A DNA stretch of 64,000 nt from Paramesorhizobium salinisoli (lineage in GTDB: Bacteria; Pseudomonadota; Alphaproteobacteria; Rhizobiales; Rhizobiaceae). The notes under the pieces were generated by a model, which worked only from the letters and a program-made list of their open reading frames with translations, was not told where the DNA came from and did not search any database. A program made the position numbers and the translations under genes. Of this stretch, positions 54,190-64,000 are shown in pieces (positions within the stretch are counted from its first letter, which is position 1; the number at the start of each line of letters is the position of its first letter). The DNA is taken from assembly GCF_003335045.1 (NCBI RefSeq), contig NZ_QOZG01000003.1, positions 434,001 to 498,000 on the forward strand, written 5' to 3'.

Positions 54190-56022
54190 TTATTGCTCGG
54201 GAACCGTAAAGACGGTCAACTGACCGCCAAGTGCGGTATATTCCGACAGACCGGCATAGCCGCCGACCGCGCCGAGACCGTCCGTGCCCTTTGTCAGGCC
54301 CGCTGCAAGACCGATGCCTGCCCAGCCGCCGACACCCGACAGAACAGCGACATATTGCTTGCCGTTGTGTTCATAGGTGGTGACGTTGCCGATGATGCCG
54401 GATGGCGTCTTGAACTTGTAAAGTTCCTTGCCATCCTTATCGACCGCCTTCAGATAGCCCTCCAGCGTTCCGTAGAACACGATATCGCCGTCCGTGGCGA
54501 GCGCCCCGGACCAGACGGAGAACTGCTCCGGCTTGGACCAGACGATCTCTCCCTTGGCCGCATCCCAGGCGATGAAATTACCCATGCCGCCATGGCTGTT
54601 CGGCGCGGGATACATCGACAATGTTGCACCGATATAGGGCTGGCCTGCGGTATAGCTGACCTTGTATGGCTCGTAATCCATGCAGACATGGTTCGTCGGG
54701 ACATAGAAGAGCTTGGTTTTCGGCGAATAGGACGCCGGCTGCTGGTCCTTCGTGCCAAGCGCTGCCGGGCAGATACCTGTCGTATTCACGTCCTCGCCGT
54801 TCTTGGCAGTCGAATATTTATCGACGACCTGAGGCCGGCCATACTGCTCGCTGTTCTTGTCCATGACGACTTCCGTCGCCCAGTTGACTGCCGGATCATA
54901 TTTCTTGGCCACCAGAAGCTCGCCGGAAGCACGATCCAGTGTATAAGCGAAGCCGTTGCGGTCGAAATGCACGAGAACGTCGCGCGGCTTTCCCTCGATT
55001 TCGATGCCATCCGCAAGGATCATTTCGTTGACGCCGTCATAATCCCACTCGTCGTGCGGGGTCATCTGGTAGAGCCATTTCGCCATGCCGGTATCCGCAT
55101 CGCGGGCCATGATAGCCATTGACCAGCGATTGTCGCCCGGTCGCTGGCTGGGGTTCCATGTCGAGGGATTACCCGTGCCATAATAGATCAGGTTCAGCTT
55201 CGGATCATAGGAATACCAACCCCATGTCGTTCCGCCACCGATCTTCCACTGATCGCCTTCCCAGGTTTTGGTGGCCGAATCGGCACCGACCGGCTTGCCG
55301 AGATGCGTGGTCTTTTCCGGATCGATAAGCATCTCCGAATCAGGACCCATGGAATAGGCGCGCCATGCCTGTTTGCCATCACTGACGTTATAGGCCGTCA
55401 AATGGCCCCGGACGCCGAATTCGCCGCCTGAGATGCCGACGATGACCTTGTCCTTGACGACCATGGGCGCCGATGTTCCGGATTCGCCCTTGCTGCCGTC
55501 CGCCGCCTCGCCGTTCTTCACGGACCACGCGACTTCACCCGTTTTTGCATCGAGCGCGACGAGCGTCGTATCGGCCTGATAGAGGAAGATCTTGCCGTCG
55601 CCATAGGCAACGCCACGATTGACCGTATCGCAGCACATGATCGGAATGACGTTGGAATCCTGCCGGGGTTCATACTTCCAGAGGATCTTGCCGTCATTGT
55701 TCAGATCGAGTGCGTAGACTGTGTTCGGAAACGGCGCATGGACATACATGACGTCGCCGATAATCAGAGGGCCGCCTTCATGGCCGCGCAGGACACCGGT
55801 CGAGAACGTCCAGGCGACCTGGAGATCCTTGACATTGTCCTTATTGATCTTGTTCAGCTTGGAATAACGGGTGTTTGCATAATCGCCGGTTGGCATCACC
55901 CAGTTTTTGGCATCCGAGGCAAGGCTTTGAAGTTCGTCATTAGCTGACGCACCGGCCATCATAGAAAAAGATAATGCAGTCGCAGCCAAAGCAACTGTCA
56001 TACAATGTTTATGTACACGCAT
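54190..56022 (-). CDS. xoxF: Lanthanide-dependent methanol dehydrogenase XoxF
   Basis: A periplasmic PQQ quinoprotein oxidising methanol, and often formaldehyde. The 610-residue protein has a signal peptide (Ala-Gly-Ala-Ser-Ala-Asn near residue 27), an eight-blade propeller with Trp-docking repeats, and the vicinal disulfide Cys130-Cys131. Metal ligands by alignment are Glu201, Asn285, Asp327 and the extra Asp329 (Trp-Asp-Tyr-Asp), the residue that marks rare-earth rather than calcium use. The start follows GGGAGGA. No mxaF/mxaI-type genes are in the window. Confidence 0.97.
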   Translation of the reverse strand: MRVHKHCMTVALAATALSFSMMAGASANDELQSLASDAKNWVMPTGDYANTRYSKLNKINKDNVKDLQVAWTFSTGVLRGHEGGPLIIGDVMYVHAPFPNTVYALDLNNDGKILWKYEPRQDSNVIPIMCCDTVNRGVAYGDGKIFLYQADTTLVALDAKTGEVAWSVKNGEAADGSKGESGTSAPMVVKDKVIVGISGGEFGVRGHLTAYNVSDGKQAWRAYSMGPDSEMLIDPEKTTHLGKPVGADSATKTWEGDQWKIGGGTTWGWYSYDPKLNLIYYGTGNPSTWNPSQRPGDNRWSMAIMARDADTGMAKWLYQMTPHDEWDYDGVNEMILADGIEIEGKPRDVLVHFDRNGFAYTLDRASGELLVAKKYDPAVNWATEVVMDKNSEQYGRPQVVDKYSTAKNGEDVNTTGICPAALGTKDQQPASYSPKTKLFYVPTNHVCMDYEPYKVSYTAGQPYIGATLSMYPAPNSHGGMGNFIAWDAAKGEIVWSKPEQFSVWSGALATDGDIVFYGTLEGYLKAVDKDGKELYKFKTPSGIIGNVTTYEHNGKQYVAVLSGVGGWAGIGLAAGLTKGTDGLGAVGGYAGLSEYTALGGQLTVFTVPEQ

Positions 56023-56492
56023 TTTGAAATCCTCCCTAGATCATCTCGATGAGCCATGGACGGAGAAGCTTTCACAAGCGTTCCGAACCACCAGCTCACG
56101 CAAATGGGAAGTATTTCCGGCAGCGTGTCACGACCTAAGCCAGGCGCGTGGAGGGCACCGTTACCACCCACCCCACTTGGCCTACGAAGACTGTCACCAC
56201 TCCCTTGACGGTAACGTCCTTGAAGCCGGAAACAATTGAACGATAGGAGATAGAAATGCTTTGCGCAAGCATGTTTATCAATTAATATATATTGCAGCGC
56301 ACGCATCACGCTGCGCCGCGATACTTATTTTGCAACGCACAATAAATGAAAGAATGATGACGTAAATAAATCTACTCTACAGATATAAAACAATACTTGA
56401 TGACTTCTGAATTCTTTGAACTTACATTTGAATTAGAAGAAAATATGAAAACTACACTATAGAACTGCAAGTTGGAAGGGAGGCCGTAAACC
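56023..56492. promoter_or_regulatory. Divergent xoxF promoter region
   Basis: A 470-base gap between the divergent starts of xoxF and the small Cys-rich protein gene. The part from about 56,240 to 56,475 is clearly more AT-rich than the neighbours. It contains the dyad GCAGCG-N9-CGCTGC (56294-56314) and a TTGCGCAA palindrome inside an ATGCTT/AAGCAT hairpin near 56255. These are candidate operator sites; no gene was found. Confidence 0.55.
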
Positions 56493-56837
56493 ATGGTGAA
56501 ACTCATGAAAATCGCATTTGCCGCTGCAATGTCTGTAACGGTTTGTGCACCTGCGAACGCGGCAGCGGATTACCCGACGGCCGTCCTGGCGGAATATGTC
56601 TACGGTTGCATGAAGGCCAATGGCGAGAACCGCGACACGCTCCAGCGCTGCTCCTGCTCGATCGATGTGATCGCCTCGGTTATCCCCTATGACCGCTATG
56701 TCACCGCGGAGACATTCAAGCAGATGGGGCTCGTTCCAGGAGAGAAAGGCGTCATCTTCCGACAGAGCGCACCGGCAAAATCAGCCACCACTGACCTCAA
56801 GCGCGCGCAGGCCGAAGCGGATGTTCGTTGTTTCTAA
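56493..56837 (+). CDS. Small secreted Cys-rich protein, divergent from xoxF
   Basis: A 114-residue product with a signal peptide (Met-Lys-Ile-Ala-Phe core, Ala-Asn-Ala-Ala near residue 24). The mature part has Cys at Tyr-Gly-Cys-Met and a Arg-Cys-Ser-Cys-Ser-Ile cluster near residue 54, plus a Cys near the C-terminus (Val-Arg-Cys-Phe). I do not recognise the family. The ATG at 56493 follows GGGAGG. The divergent placement next to xoxF suggests a role in methanol oxidation, but that is inference only. Confidence 0.75.
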   Translation: MVKLMKIAFAAAMSVTVCAPANAAADYPTAVLAEYVYGCMKANGENRDTLQRCSCSIDVIASVIPYDRYVTAETFKQMGLVPGEKGVIFRQSAPAKSATTDLKRAQAEADVRCF

Positions 56838-56838
56838 A

Positions 56839-56880
56839 GCATGACCCCGAAAAGGTGCAGACTTTTCGGAGAGGAACATG
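56839..56880. repeat. Dispersed palindromic repeat, family B copy 2
   Basis: GCATGACC...CCGAAAAGG...ACTTTTCGG...GAACATG. It aligns closely with the reverse complement of the element at 12405-12447. It begins one base after the stop codon of the preceding gene and lies between convergent genes. Confidence 0.65.
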
Positions 56881-56930
56881 TGGCAAAAACAAAGGTTCAG
56901 GATATCCGGCTCAGCTAATTTCATCCTGCT

Positions 56931-57791
56931 CTAAAGCGCGGATGATGCCAGCGGCCACTGGTTCTCGAACTTCATTCCCTCTGTATCCGACGCCTCGACC
57001 TTGATGTCCTCTCCCGGATTCGAATGGAATTCGAATCGAAAATTCGGATCCTCCGAGATCGAGATGCCGCCCTCCATCGTCATGATCAGGCGGTCGCCCT
57101 GCGAGATGGTCAGTCCCTGGATGAAATGGGCCGGGATGTAATAACGGGTGAGTTGATCCATCTGCAGCCCGGAATTGTTGGGATGGCGGATCATCAGTTG
57201 CATCTCGGTCGCACGATTCATGGCCTCGGCGCCGGGTGCTTTCGGCGGAAACACCCGCAGCTTCATCTTGCCGAGCGACGCCATCGCTTCATCCTGGTTC
57301 TTCATGGCAGGCGCGGAGCAGCCGCCCGAGGCTTTAACGAAAGCTTGAACCATGTGAAGCTTGCCGTCTTCGGTCTCGGCGATGGCGCGTACATAGGAAT
57401 AGGCGTTGACCCTGAGCCGTGTCGCCAGATGCGTCACCCCGGCGTCCGGTCCGAATTTGAACACGGCCGCCACCGGAGACGGATTTTCGTCGACGATCAA
57501 GGTAACGGCCTTGATCCTGCCCGCCTTCTCGGAATTGAAATGCAGGTCGACGGGGACGATCGCGGCATCCTCGGCGCGTTTCGGCGCTTCGATCCTGATA
57601 ACTCCGTTCGCGGCCTCTATGACCCTGTCGCCGAAGACATCGCTCTTCAGACTGCTCCATACAGCATTTTCGGGAACGCTCGTCTGCTCAGCGTGAACCG
57701 GCAGCAAGGGAAATGCACCCAGCAGCGCCGTCAGCACGACCAGACTGATACGATGGCGCATGCTGCGCGTTCGTTGCGGTTGAGCATTCAT
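56931..57791 (-). CDS. Quinoprotein-associated SoxYZ-like carrier protein
   Basis: A 286-residue exported protein in which a SoxY-like N-terminal part and a SoxZ-like C-terminal part are joined. It has a signal peptide (Val-His-Ala-Glu near residue 34). The SoxY-type carrier motif, usually Gly-Gly-Cys-Gly at the end of SoxY, appears as Ser-Gly-Gly-Cys-Ser-Ala-Pro near residue 155, here inside the fusion. Such fused carriers accompany PQQ dehydrogenases. The ATG at 57791 follows GGAGG. The metallohydrolase gene lies just upstream. Confidence 0.82.
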   Translation of the reverse strand: MNAQPQRTRSMRHRISLVVLTALLGAFPLLPVHAEQTSVPENAVWSSLKSDVFGDRVIEAANGVIRIEAPKRAEDAAIVPVDLHFNSEKAGRIKAVTLIVDENPSPVAAVFKFGPDAGVTHLATRLRVNAYSYVRAIAETEDGKLHMVQAFVKASGGCSAPAMKNQDEAMASLGKMKLRVFPPKAPGAEAMNRATEMQLMIRHPNNSGLQMDQLTRYYIPAHFIQGLTISQGDRLIMTMEGGISISEDPNFRFEFHSNPGEDIKVEASDTEGMKFENQWPLASSAL

Positions 57792-57874
57792 CTCAGCCTC
57801 CACCAGATTGTTTGGCGGTGCCCGGCTGGCTCCATCATACCACCGTCCGAGATCAAATCAAACCGCGCCGCCCC

Positions 57875-58849
57875 CTACTCCCATTCGAGCTCTGCATACG
57901 CAGCCGTGGCGTTGCGGACATTATATGCGTCGAAGAGATGCCAATTGCCGCGCTCGCTCTCGGCCGCCGTCCTGATGGCCATTGCAAGCGGAACGCCGGC
58001 GGCGATCGCCTGGCGGATGTCATGCGTGAGCACCTCGAAATAGCGCCGCTCATCTTCGAGCGCATCAGGCCACTTGGCCGGAACCGGCCCATGGCCGGGA
58101 ACAGCGATTTTTGCCCTGATCGCCTTTAACGCCTCCAACTGCGCGATCCAGCCGGTGAGGGATCCGTCCAGCGTCGGCAGATGCCGTATGAAGCAGAGAT
58201 CGCCGGTAAAGAGAACGCCTGTCTTCTCATCGAGAACCGTCAGATCATTGTCCGTATGAGCCGGTTTCCAGGCCTTCAGCCTGATGATCCGCCCACCCAG
58301 ATCGAGATTTTCCTCGTCGTTGATCAGCTTTGTCGGCGGGATGATCCTGATCTCCCGCATCAGTGCCTCGCCCATGCTTTCGCGATAACTGGAGAGATAG
58401 AACTCGCCTCGGCTCGCCAGAGCGCGTGGCAGATTATGATGGCCGACGAGGACCGCTCCCGTGCCCTCGAATGCCGCATTGCCGAAGCAATGGTCGGGAT
58501 GCATATGCGTGTTGATGAGGTAGGCAATCGGCTTGTCGGTGACGGCGCGGATGGCGGCGATCAGCGCCCTTCCCTCCGCGACGCTCCCGCCGCTGTCGAT
58601 GACGGCAACCCCATCGCCGCCGATCACAAAACCCACATTGCAAATCTCGCCCCGATTGGCGTCGGTCATCAGCGCATCGGTTCCGGCAAAGGCGAATATG
58701 CCATCCGCCACTTGCCTGACCGGCAGAACGCCTCCCGCGGCAAAAACCGGACCCGGCGGAAGAACGCGACATGACAGAACTCCGGCAATCGCCGCTTTGC
58801 CCTGCTTCAAAATCGTCCGGCGAGAGAATGTCTTCAGCCCGGTAAGCAT
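57875..58849 (-). CDS. Quinoprotein relay system zinc metallohydrolase (SoxH-like)
   Basis: A 324-residue metallo-beta-lactamase-fold hydrolase with an N-terminal twin-Arg-like leader (Phe-Ser-Arg-Arg-Thr-Ile). Zinc ligands are visible: Asn-Thr-His-Met-His-Pro-Asp-His near residue 115, Pro-Ala-His-Thr-Asp-Asn-Asp near 197, and Gly-His-Gly-Pro-Val. Relatives of SoxH are paired with SoxYZ-like carriers and PQQ dehydrogenases. It ends about 80 bases before the SoxYZ-like gene and starts 3 bases after the small gene. Confidence 0.87.
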   Translation of the reverse strand: MLTGLKTFSRRTILKQGKAAIAGVLSCRVLPPGPVFAAGGVLPVRQVADGIFAFAGTDALMTDANRGEICNVGFVIGGDGVAVIDSGGSVAEGRALIAAIRAVTDKPIAYLINTHMHPDHCFGNAAFEGTGAVLVGHHNLPRALASRGEFYLSSYRESMGEALMREIRIIPPTKLINDEENLDLGGRIIRLKAWKPAHTDNDLTVLDEKTGVLFTGDLCFIRHLPTLDGSLTGWIAQLEALKAIRAKIAVPGHGPVPAKWPDALEDERRYFEVLTHDIRQAIAAGVPLAMAIRTAAESERGNWHLFDAYNVRNATAAYAELEWE

Positions 58850-58852
58850 CCG

Positions 58853-59062
58853 TCAAAGCATCCGCTCTTCTGTCGGATAGGCGCATTTCCAGCGCACGAC
58901 GCGAAGATGGGGATGCGCCTGCGCCCATTTCGCGATTTCGGTCGGGGCGGTGAACATGCAACTGTTGAGATTGCCGCGCCGCTCGAAATGCAGCCGCTCT
59001 TCCCGGCAGTCCGACGGATTCGCAATGACGCAGATAGTAAGGACCAGATCAATCATATCCAT
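58853..59062 (-). CDS. Small conserved protein of about 70 residues
   Basis: A 69-residue protein (Met-Asp-Met-Ile-Asp-Leu-Val-Leu-Thr-Ile-Cys) with conserved features Asp-Cys-Arg-Glu-Glu, a central Ser-Cys-Met and a C-terminal Arg-Trp-Lys-Cys, plus Trp-Ala-Gln-Ala-His-Pro. I recognise this as a widespread small family of unknown function. A good GGAGGT site precedes it. It is three bases upstream of the metallohydrolase gene, so they form one operon. Confidence 0.75.
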   Translation of the reverse strand: MDMIDLVLTICVIANPSDCREERLHFERRGNLNSCMFTAPTEIAKWAQAHPHLRVVRWKCAYPTEERML

Positions 59063-59440
59063 GTCGGCACCTCCAATCCGTCGGTCTATCTGCGCGACCG
59101 TCGGCTGACGAACAGAGCTATTCCGTCTCAGGATTTCTCAAGGTGCCCGGATGAGAAATTATCTGCCGAGACTACGACCACGCATCCCGCGCGTCAATCC
59201 AGGGTGTTTTCGAAATCCCGGAGCGGTCTCAAAATCACCGGATACGTCCCAGACAAAATGCCCCAGACGAATACGCTGCCGAATGATTGACTTATCTGTC
59301 CCGACAAGTAATTTTTCGGGTGATCGAACCGGCCTTGTCGGGAGGCAGGATATCCGGGGCGATCCAAAATGGCGGTTGTCGGCACATGGAACCGGCGGCG
59401 CCTTCGTCTAGGGCACCCTTGGCGAGAATGAGGAAATGCC
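59063..59440. promoter_or_regulatory. Divergent promoter region upstream of cytochrome c gene
   Basis: A 378-base gap. It carries a perfect 10-base inverted repeat, TCCCGACAAG (59299-59308) and CTTGTCGGGA (59334-59343), about 100 bases before the cytochrome start. That could be an operator or leader hairpin. No gene was found in the gap. Confidence 0.5.
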
Positions 59441-59827
59441 ATGCGATATCAAGTCCTTCTGATCGGCGTATCAGTCGCGATTTTTGCTGCTGCCGAAGCT
59501 GGAGCACAAGAGGGGGATGCAACAGCCGGGGCAAATGTTTTCAAGAAATGCACCGCCTGCCATGTGGTCGATTCCGACAAGAACAAGGTCGGCCCGTCCC
59601 TGAAGGGCGTGATGGGCCGAACGGCCGGTACGCATCCCGGCTTCAAGTTTTCTCCAGCCATGGTTGAGGCGGGAAAGGCTGGCCTCGTCTGGGACGACGC
59701 CTCAATGCGTGACTATCTGCACGCTCCGAAAGCCAAGGTGAAAGGCACGAAAATGGCCTTTGCCGGATTGAAAGACGATGCCGATATCACCAATCTGCTC
59801 GCCTATCTCAAACAGAACGTGCAATAG
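59441..59827 (+). CDS. Class I cytochrome c
   Basis: A 128-residue periplasmic cytochrome of the mitochondrial/c2 type. It has a signal peptide (Ala-Gly-Ala-Gln near residue 22), haem-binding Cys37-Thr-Ala-Cys40-His41, Gly-Pro-Ser-Leu-Lys-Gly-Val, and axial Met105 in Gly-Thr-Lys-Met-Ala-Phe-Ala-Gly. It could accept electrons from XoxG and pass them to a terminal oxidase, which is inference from location. A convergent hairpin terminator follows. Confidence 0.93.
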   Translation: MRYQVLLIGVSVAIFAAAEAGAQEGDATAGANVFKKCTACHVVDSDKNKVGPSLKGVMGRTAGTHPGFKFSPAMVEAGKAGLVWDDASMRDYLHAPKAKVKGTKMAFAGLKDDADITNLLAYLKQNVQ

Positions 59828-59833
59828 CGGACC

Positions 59834-59861
59834 CAATCGCCGGCAAAGTTGCCGGCGATTG
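59834..59861. terminator. Convergent terminator hairpin
   Basis: A perfect 13-base stem (CAATCGCCGGCAA and its complement) with a two-base loop, between the converging cytochrome c and thioredoxin-fold genes. It can serve both directions. Confidence 0.75.
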
Positions 59862-59866
59862 TCTGT

Positions 59867-60424
59867 TCAGACGGACTCGCGCCATTTAATGGAGCAGCCT
59901 GTCGAGGCAACCTGCTCGCGTGGTCCCTGCCCGGTTTCCGCCACCTGCCGCATCGCCTCGAAGAGATCGCGGCGCAGATCGGGTGCGCCTTCCGCCTTGC
60001 GCGAGGCATCGAGACGCCCGCGATATTGCAATTCTCCCGCACCGTTAAAACCGAAGAAATCCGGCGTGCACGCCGCGCCATATGCGTGGGCGACCGTTTG
60101 CTCCGCATCGTGGAGATAGGGGAATGGAAAGCCGTTCTCCCGCGCGAAGATTTTCATATTCTCATAGGAATCGGCGGGATAGGCTTCGGCATCGTTGGAG
60201 TTGATGGCGACGAACCCGACGCCGAAATCCTTCAGATCATGCGCGTCACGAACGATCCTTTCGATCACTGCTTTCACATAGGGACAGTGATTGCAGATGA
60301 AGGCGACAACCAGCCCATTGGGCCCGGCCTGGCCCAGAACGGAATGGCGTTCGCCATCCACACCGATCAGCGTCGCGTCGATCGCCTTCCAGCCAAAATC
60401 GCAAACCGGCGGCATTGAAGCCAT
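59867..60424 (-). CDS. Thioredoxin-fold (AhpC/TSA-like) protein
   Basis: A 185-residue protein with a thioredoxin fold. It has the motif Ile-Cys-Asn-His-Cys-Pro-Tyr-Val near residue 43 (Cys-x-x-Cys) and the cis-proline Thr-Pro-Asp-Phe-Phe-Gly-Phe, plus a C-terminal Cys (Thr-Gly-Cys-Ser-Ile-Lys-Trp). This subfamily is thought to be redox-active; the partner is not known. The ATG at 60424 follows AAGGAG. It is the last gene of the cbb operon, 19 bases after the epimerase. Confidence 0.88.
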   Translation of the reverse strand: MASMPPVCDFGWKAIDATLIGVDGERHSVLGQAGPNGLVVAFICNHCPYVKAVIERIVRDAHDLKDFGVGFVAINSNDAEAYPADSYENMKIFARENGFPFPYLHDAEQTVAHAYGAACTPDFFGFNGAGELQYRGRLDASRKAEGAPDLRRDLFEAMRQVAETGQGPREQVASTGCSIKWRESV

Positions 60425-60443
60425 TTTATATCTCCTTTCACTA

Positions 60444-61130
60444 TCAGGCCGCCTTGCGTATCGCGCTGTCGGCGGCACGCCGTATCGCCGCAATATTCGC
60501 CGCATAGGCAGCCTGATCATTACCTCCAAAGATCGCAGAACCGGCGACCAGCACATTAGCTCCGGCTGCGGCAACGAGCGGCGCTGTCTCAGGCGTCACA
60601 CCGCCATCGATCTCGATATGGATCGGGCGCGCTCCGATCATCGCCCTGATCCGCCTGACCTTCTCGACGACAGACGGAATGAACGCCTGGCCGCCGAAAC
60701 CCGGATTGACGGTCATCAAGAGGATGAGGTCAAGCCGGTCGAGCACATACTCGATCACATTTTCGGGCGTCGAAGGATTGAGCGAGACACCAGCCTTCTT
60801 GCCGAGATTGCGGATCGCCTGCAACGACCGGTCGAGATGCGGCCCCGCTTCCGCATGCACGGTAATGAGATCGCAGCCCGCATCGGCGAAAGCGGCAAGA
60901 TATGGATCGGCCGGAGCGATCATCAAATGGCAATCGAAGAACGCCTTGGTTCGGCTGCGGATCGCCTTGATCACCGGCGGACCGAAGGTGATGTTCGGCA
61001 CGAAATGCCCGTCCATCACGTCGAGATGAATCCAGTCGGCACCCGCCGCAACCACTGCCTCGACCTCGTCGCCCAGCCGGGAAAAATCGGCGGAAAGCAC
61101 CGATGGCGCGATAATCGTCTTGGACGTCAT
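60444..61130 (-). CDS. cbbE: Ribulose-phosphate 3-epimerase
   Basis: Interconverts ribulose and xylulose 5-phosphates in the Calvin and pentose phosphate cycles. The 228-residue TIM barrel has [11 protein letters not shown] near residue 9, [12 protein letters not shown] at 36-47, and Thr-Val-Asn-Pro-Gly-Phe-Gly-Gly-Gln. It overlaps cbbX (ATGA), so it is the cbb-operon copy. Confidence 0.95.
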   Translation of the reverse strand: MTSKTIIAPSVLSADFSRLGDEVEAVVAAGADWIHLDVMDGHFVPNITFGPPVIKAIRSRTKAFFDCHLMIAPADPYLAAFADAGCDLITVHAEAGPHLDRSLQAIRNLGKKAGVSLNPSTPENVIEYVLDRLDLILLMTVNPGFGGQAFIPSVVEKVRRIRAMIGARPIHIEIDGGVTPETAPLVAAAGANVLVAGSAIFGGNDQAAYAANIAAIRRAADSAIRKAA

Positions 61131-62071
61131 GAGCGTTTTTCCTCCTTTGCAGCCTCCGCCATCGCGAAAACGCGGCTGACACTTATATCCTCCGCGCCGA
61201 TCGTCGACAGCGCCTCGGCATCAACCGGACCCGACACGGTCTCGAACAGGCGGTTCGCCTGCCGCAGCCGCGCCCTGTCGAGCGCGTTGCGGATGGACCT
61301 TGCATTGGCGAAGTGCGGCTGCTTGCGGCGAGCCGCAATATAGTCCGCCATGACTACCCGCGCCTTCCCGTCGAATTGATAATTCTGCTTCGCGAGCATG
61401 GTTTCCGCGATCTGCAGGAGTTCATCACCCGAATAATCCGGAAAATCGATGTGGTGGGCGATGCGCGAGCGAAAACCCGGATTGCTCTCGAAAAACCGGT
61501 CCATCCGGTCGGCATAGCCGGCCATGATGACGACCAGATCGTCGCGCTGGTTTTCCATCACCTGAAGCAGGATTTCGATCGCCTCCTGGCCATAATCGCG
61601 TTCATTCTCCTGGCGGTGGAGATAATAGGCCTCGTCGATGAACAGCACGCCGCCCATCGCCTTCTTGAGGATCTCCTTGGTCTTCGGCGCGGTATGGCCG
61701 ATATATTGCCCCACCAGATCGTCCCGCGTGACGGAGACGAGATGGCCCTTGCGGATATAGCCGAGGCGATGCAGGAGATTGGCCATGCGCAAGGCGACAG
61801 TCGTTTTGCCGGTTCCGGGATTGCCGCTGAAGCTCATATGCAGCGTCGGCGTCTCATGCGCGAGCCCGAGCCGCCGCCGCGCATGTTCAACCAGGAGCAG
61901 CGCTGCCGTTTCCCGAATGCGCTGCTTGACCGGCCTGAGGCCGATCAGCTCGCGGTCGAGTTCATCGAGCACATCCTTCACGCCCGACTTGACATATTCC
62001 GCCCGCAGGTCGATGGCGGCGGGGATATCGCCGCCATCTTCAGCGGACAACTGGACCGCTGCATCAGCCAT
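61127..62071 (-). CDS. cbbX: RuBisCO activase CbbX (AAA+)
   Basis: An AAA+ ATPase that frees red-type RuBisCO from inhibitory sugar phosphates by pulling on the large-subunit C-terminus. The 314-residue protein has Walker A Gly-Asn-Pro-Gly-Thr-Gly-Lys-Thr at residues 83-90, Walker B Val-Leu-Phe-Ile-Asp-Glu-Ala-Tyr-Tyr, and the pore-loop Tyr-Ile-Gly. The ATG at 62071 overlaps cbbS by 8 bases; the open frame to 62101 is not used. Confidence 0.95.
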   Translation of the reverse strand: MADAAVQLSAEDGGDIPAAIDLRAEYVKSGVKDVLDELDRELIGLRPVKQRIRETAALLLVEHARRRLGLAHETPTLHMSFSGNPGTGKTTVALRMANLLHRLGYIRKGHLVSVTRDDLVGQYIGHTAPKTKEILKKAMGGVLFIDEAYYLHRQENERDYGQEAIEILLQVMENQRDDLVVIMAGYADRMDRFFESNPGFRSRIAHHIDFPDYSGDELLQIAETMLAKQNYQFDGKARVVMADYIAARRKQPHFANARSIRNALDRARLRQANRLFETVSGPVDAEALSTIGAEDISVSRVFAMAEAAKEEKRS

Positions 62072-62483
62072 AACGGTCTCCCGCAGGCTTGTCCGCCGCA
62101 TAGGACCGGGTGGTGTAACGGATCACACGTCCCGGCGCTTCCTCCCGCTGCAGATGAAACCCCGGCTCGTTCGCCGGCCGGTTGACGATGAAGGAGAGCT
62201 TCACCGACTCCCATCCATGGCTGGCGTCGAAGGCGACCAGACGGATATAACGGTCGCCATAGACCTTGCGGCATTCCTTCAGCTCCATCATCAGCGCCGC
62301 CGCGTCCGGATTGTCGAACATCGGGTGCCCCCACATCTCCCAATAGGTATTGCGGGGATGCGGATCGTCGGTAAATTCGAGACTGACTGCCCAGCCATTG
62401 TCGATGCAGTATTGCGCCTGCCTTGCGATCTGCTCGTCGGTCAGGTCAGGCAGGAACGAGAATGCTCCCTGGGTAACGCGCAT
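62064..62483 (-). CDS. cbbS: RuBisCO small subunit
   Basis: The structural subunit capping the L8S8 enzyme. At 139 residues it is the longer red-type (form IC/ID) small subunit: a core with Gly-Trp-Ala-Val-Ser-Leu-Glu-Phe and [10 protein letters not shown], and a C-terminal beta-hairpin extension (Phe-His-Leu-Gln-Arg-Glu-Glu, Arg-Tyr-Thr-Thr-Arg-Ser-Tyr). It follows cbbL by 9 bases. Confidence 0.96.
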   Translation of the reverse strand: MRVTQGAFSFLPDLTDEQIARQAQYCIDNGWAVSLEFTDDPHPRNTYWEMWGHPMFDNPDAAALMMELKECRKVYGDRYIRLVAFDASHGWESVKLSFIVNRPANEPGFHLQREEAPGRVIRYTTRSYAADKPAGDRYG

Positions 62484-62492
62484 GGTTCTCTC

Positions 62493-63998
<1,506 letters not shown>

Positions 63999-64000
63999 TG

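Overview
The window is one chromosomal stretch of an alphaproteobacterium of the order Hyphomicrobiales (Rhizobiales), most like the Brucella/Ochrobactrum or Phyllobacteriaceae side. Reasons: protein sequences, the core run rpsD / murI-trmJ / icd / alaS-recA, an alphaproteobacterial SOS box (GAAC-N7-GAAC) upstream of recA, and short dispersed palindromic repeats of a kind I associate with these genomes. The genus is inference; no 16S gene is present.

Bases 1-24,300 are mostly housekeeping: purL (5' end cut by the window edge), a glycosyltransferase-like protein, bolA, grxD, an MFS exporter, an inositol-monophosphatase-family gene, ttcA, glsA, rpsD, an extensin-like periplasmic protein, two regulator/enzyme modules (HxlR with an NAD(P)-binding oxidoreductase; ArsR with NIPSNAP and ABM proteins), a luciferase-like oxidoreductase, murI, trmJ, icd, a GST, alaS, recA and an OmpA-type lipoprotein. 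An SDR gene follows.

Bases 25,000-43,250 hold the tetrahydromethanopterin (H4MPT)/methylofuran C1 module. On the minus strand are a pterin dehydratase and fhcB-A-D-C. On the plus strand are mptG, mtdB, an ATP-grasp ligase, mch, a RimK-like ligase, a CitG-like gene and fae. Next come cofactor-biosynthesis candidates: a HisA-like protein, an mfnF-like gene, DUF447, a dihydropteroate-synthase-like protein, a dmrB-like flavoprotein, an mfnE-like kinase, and mfnB fused to a FolB-like domain. Many of these genes overlap at ATGA junctions.

Bases 43,380-59,100 hold the quinoprotein module. A plus-strand set encodes a PQQ-associated ABC system (substrate-binding protein, beta-propeller, small periplasmic protein, ATPase, permease, periplasmic protein). 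Facing it on the minus strand is a collinear array xoxF, cytochrome c (xoxG), xoxJ, a Cys-x3-Cys-Trp protein and pqqABCDE. Beyond xoxF are a small Cys-rich secreted protein, a SoxYZ-like carrier, a zinc metallohydrolase and a 69-residue protein.

Bases 59,440-64,000 hold a class I cytochrome c and a minus-strand Calvin-cycle operon: cbbL, cbbS, cbbX, a ribulose-phosphate epimerase and a thioredoxin-fold protein.

Together the genes describe lanthanide-dependent methanol oxidation in the periplasm (XoxF/PQQ/XoxG), capture of formaldehyde by Fae, oxidation on H4MPT (MtdB, Mch) to formate through FhcABCD, and assimilation of CO2 by RuBisCO. Formate dehydrogenase, phosphoribulokinase and regulators such as CbbR are not in the window.
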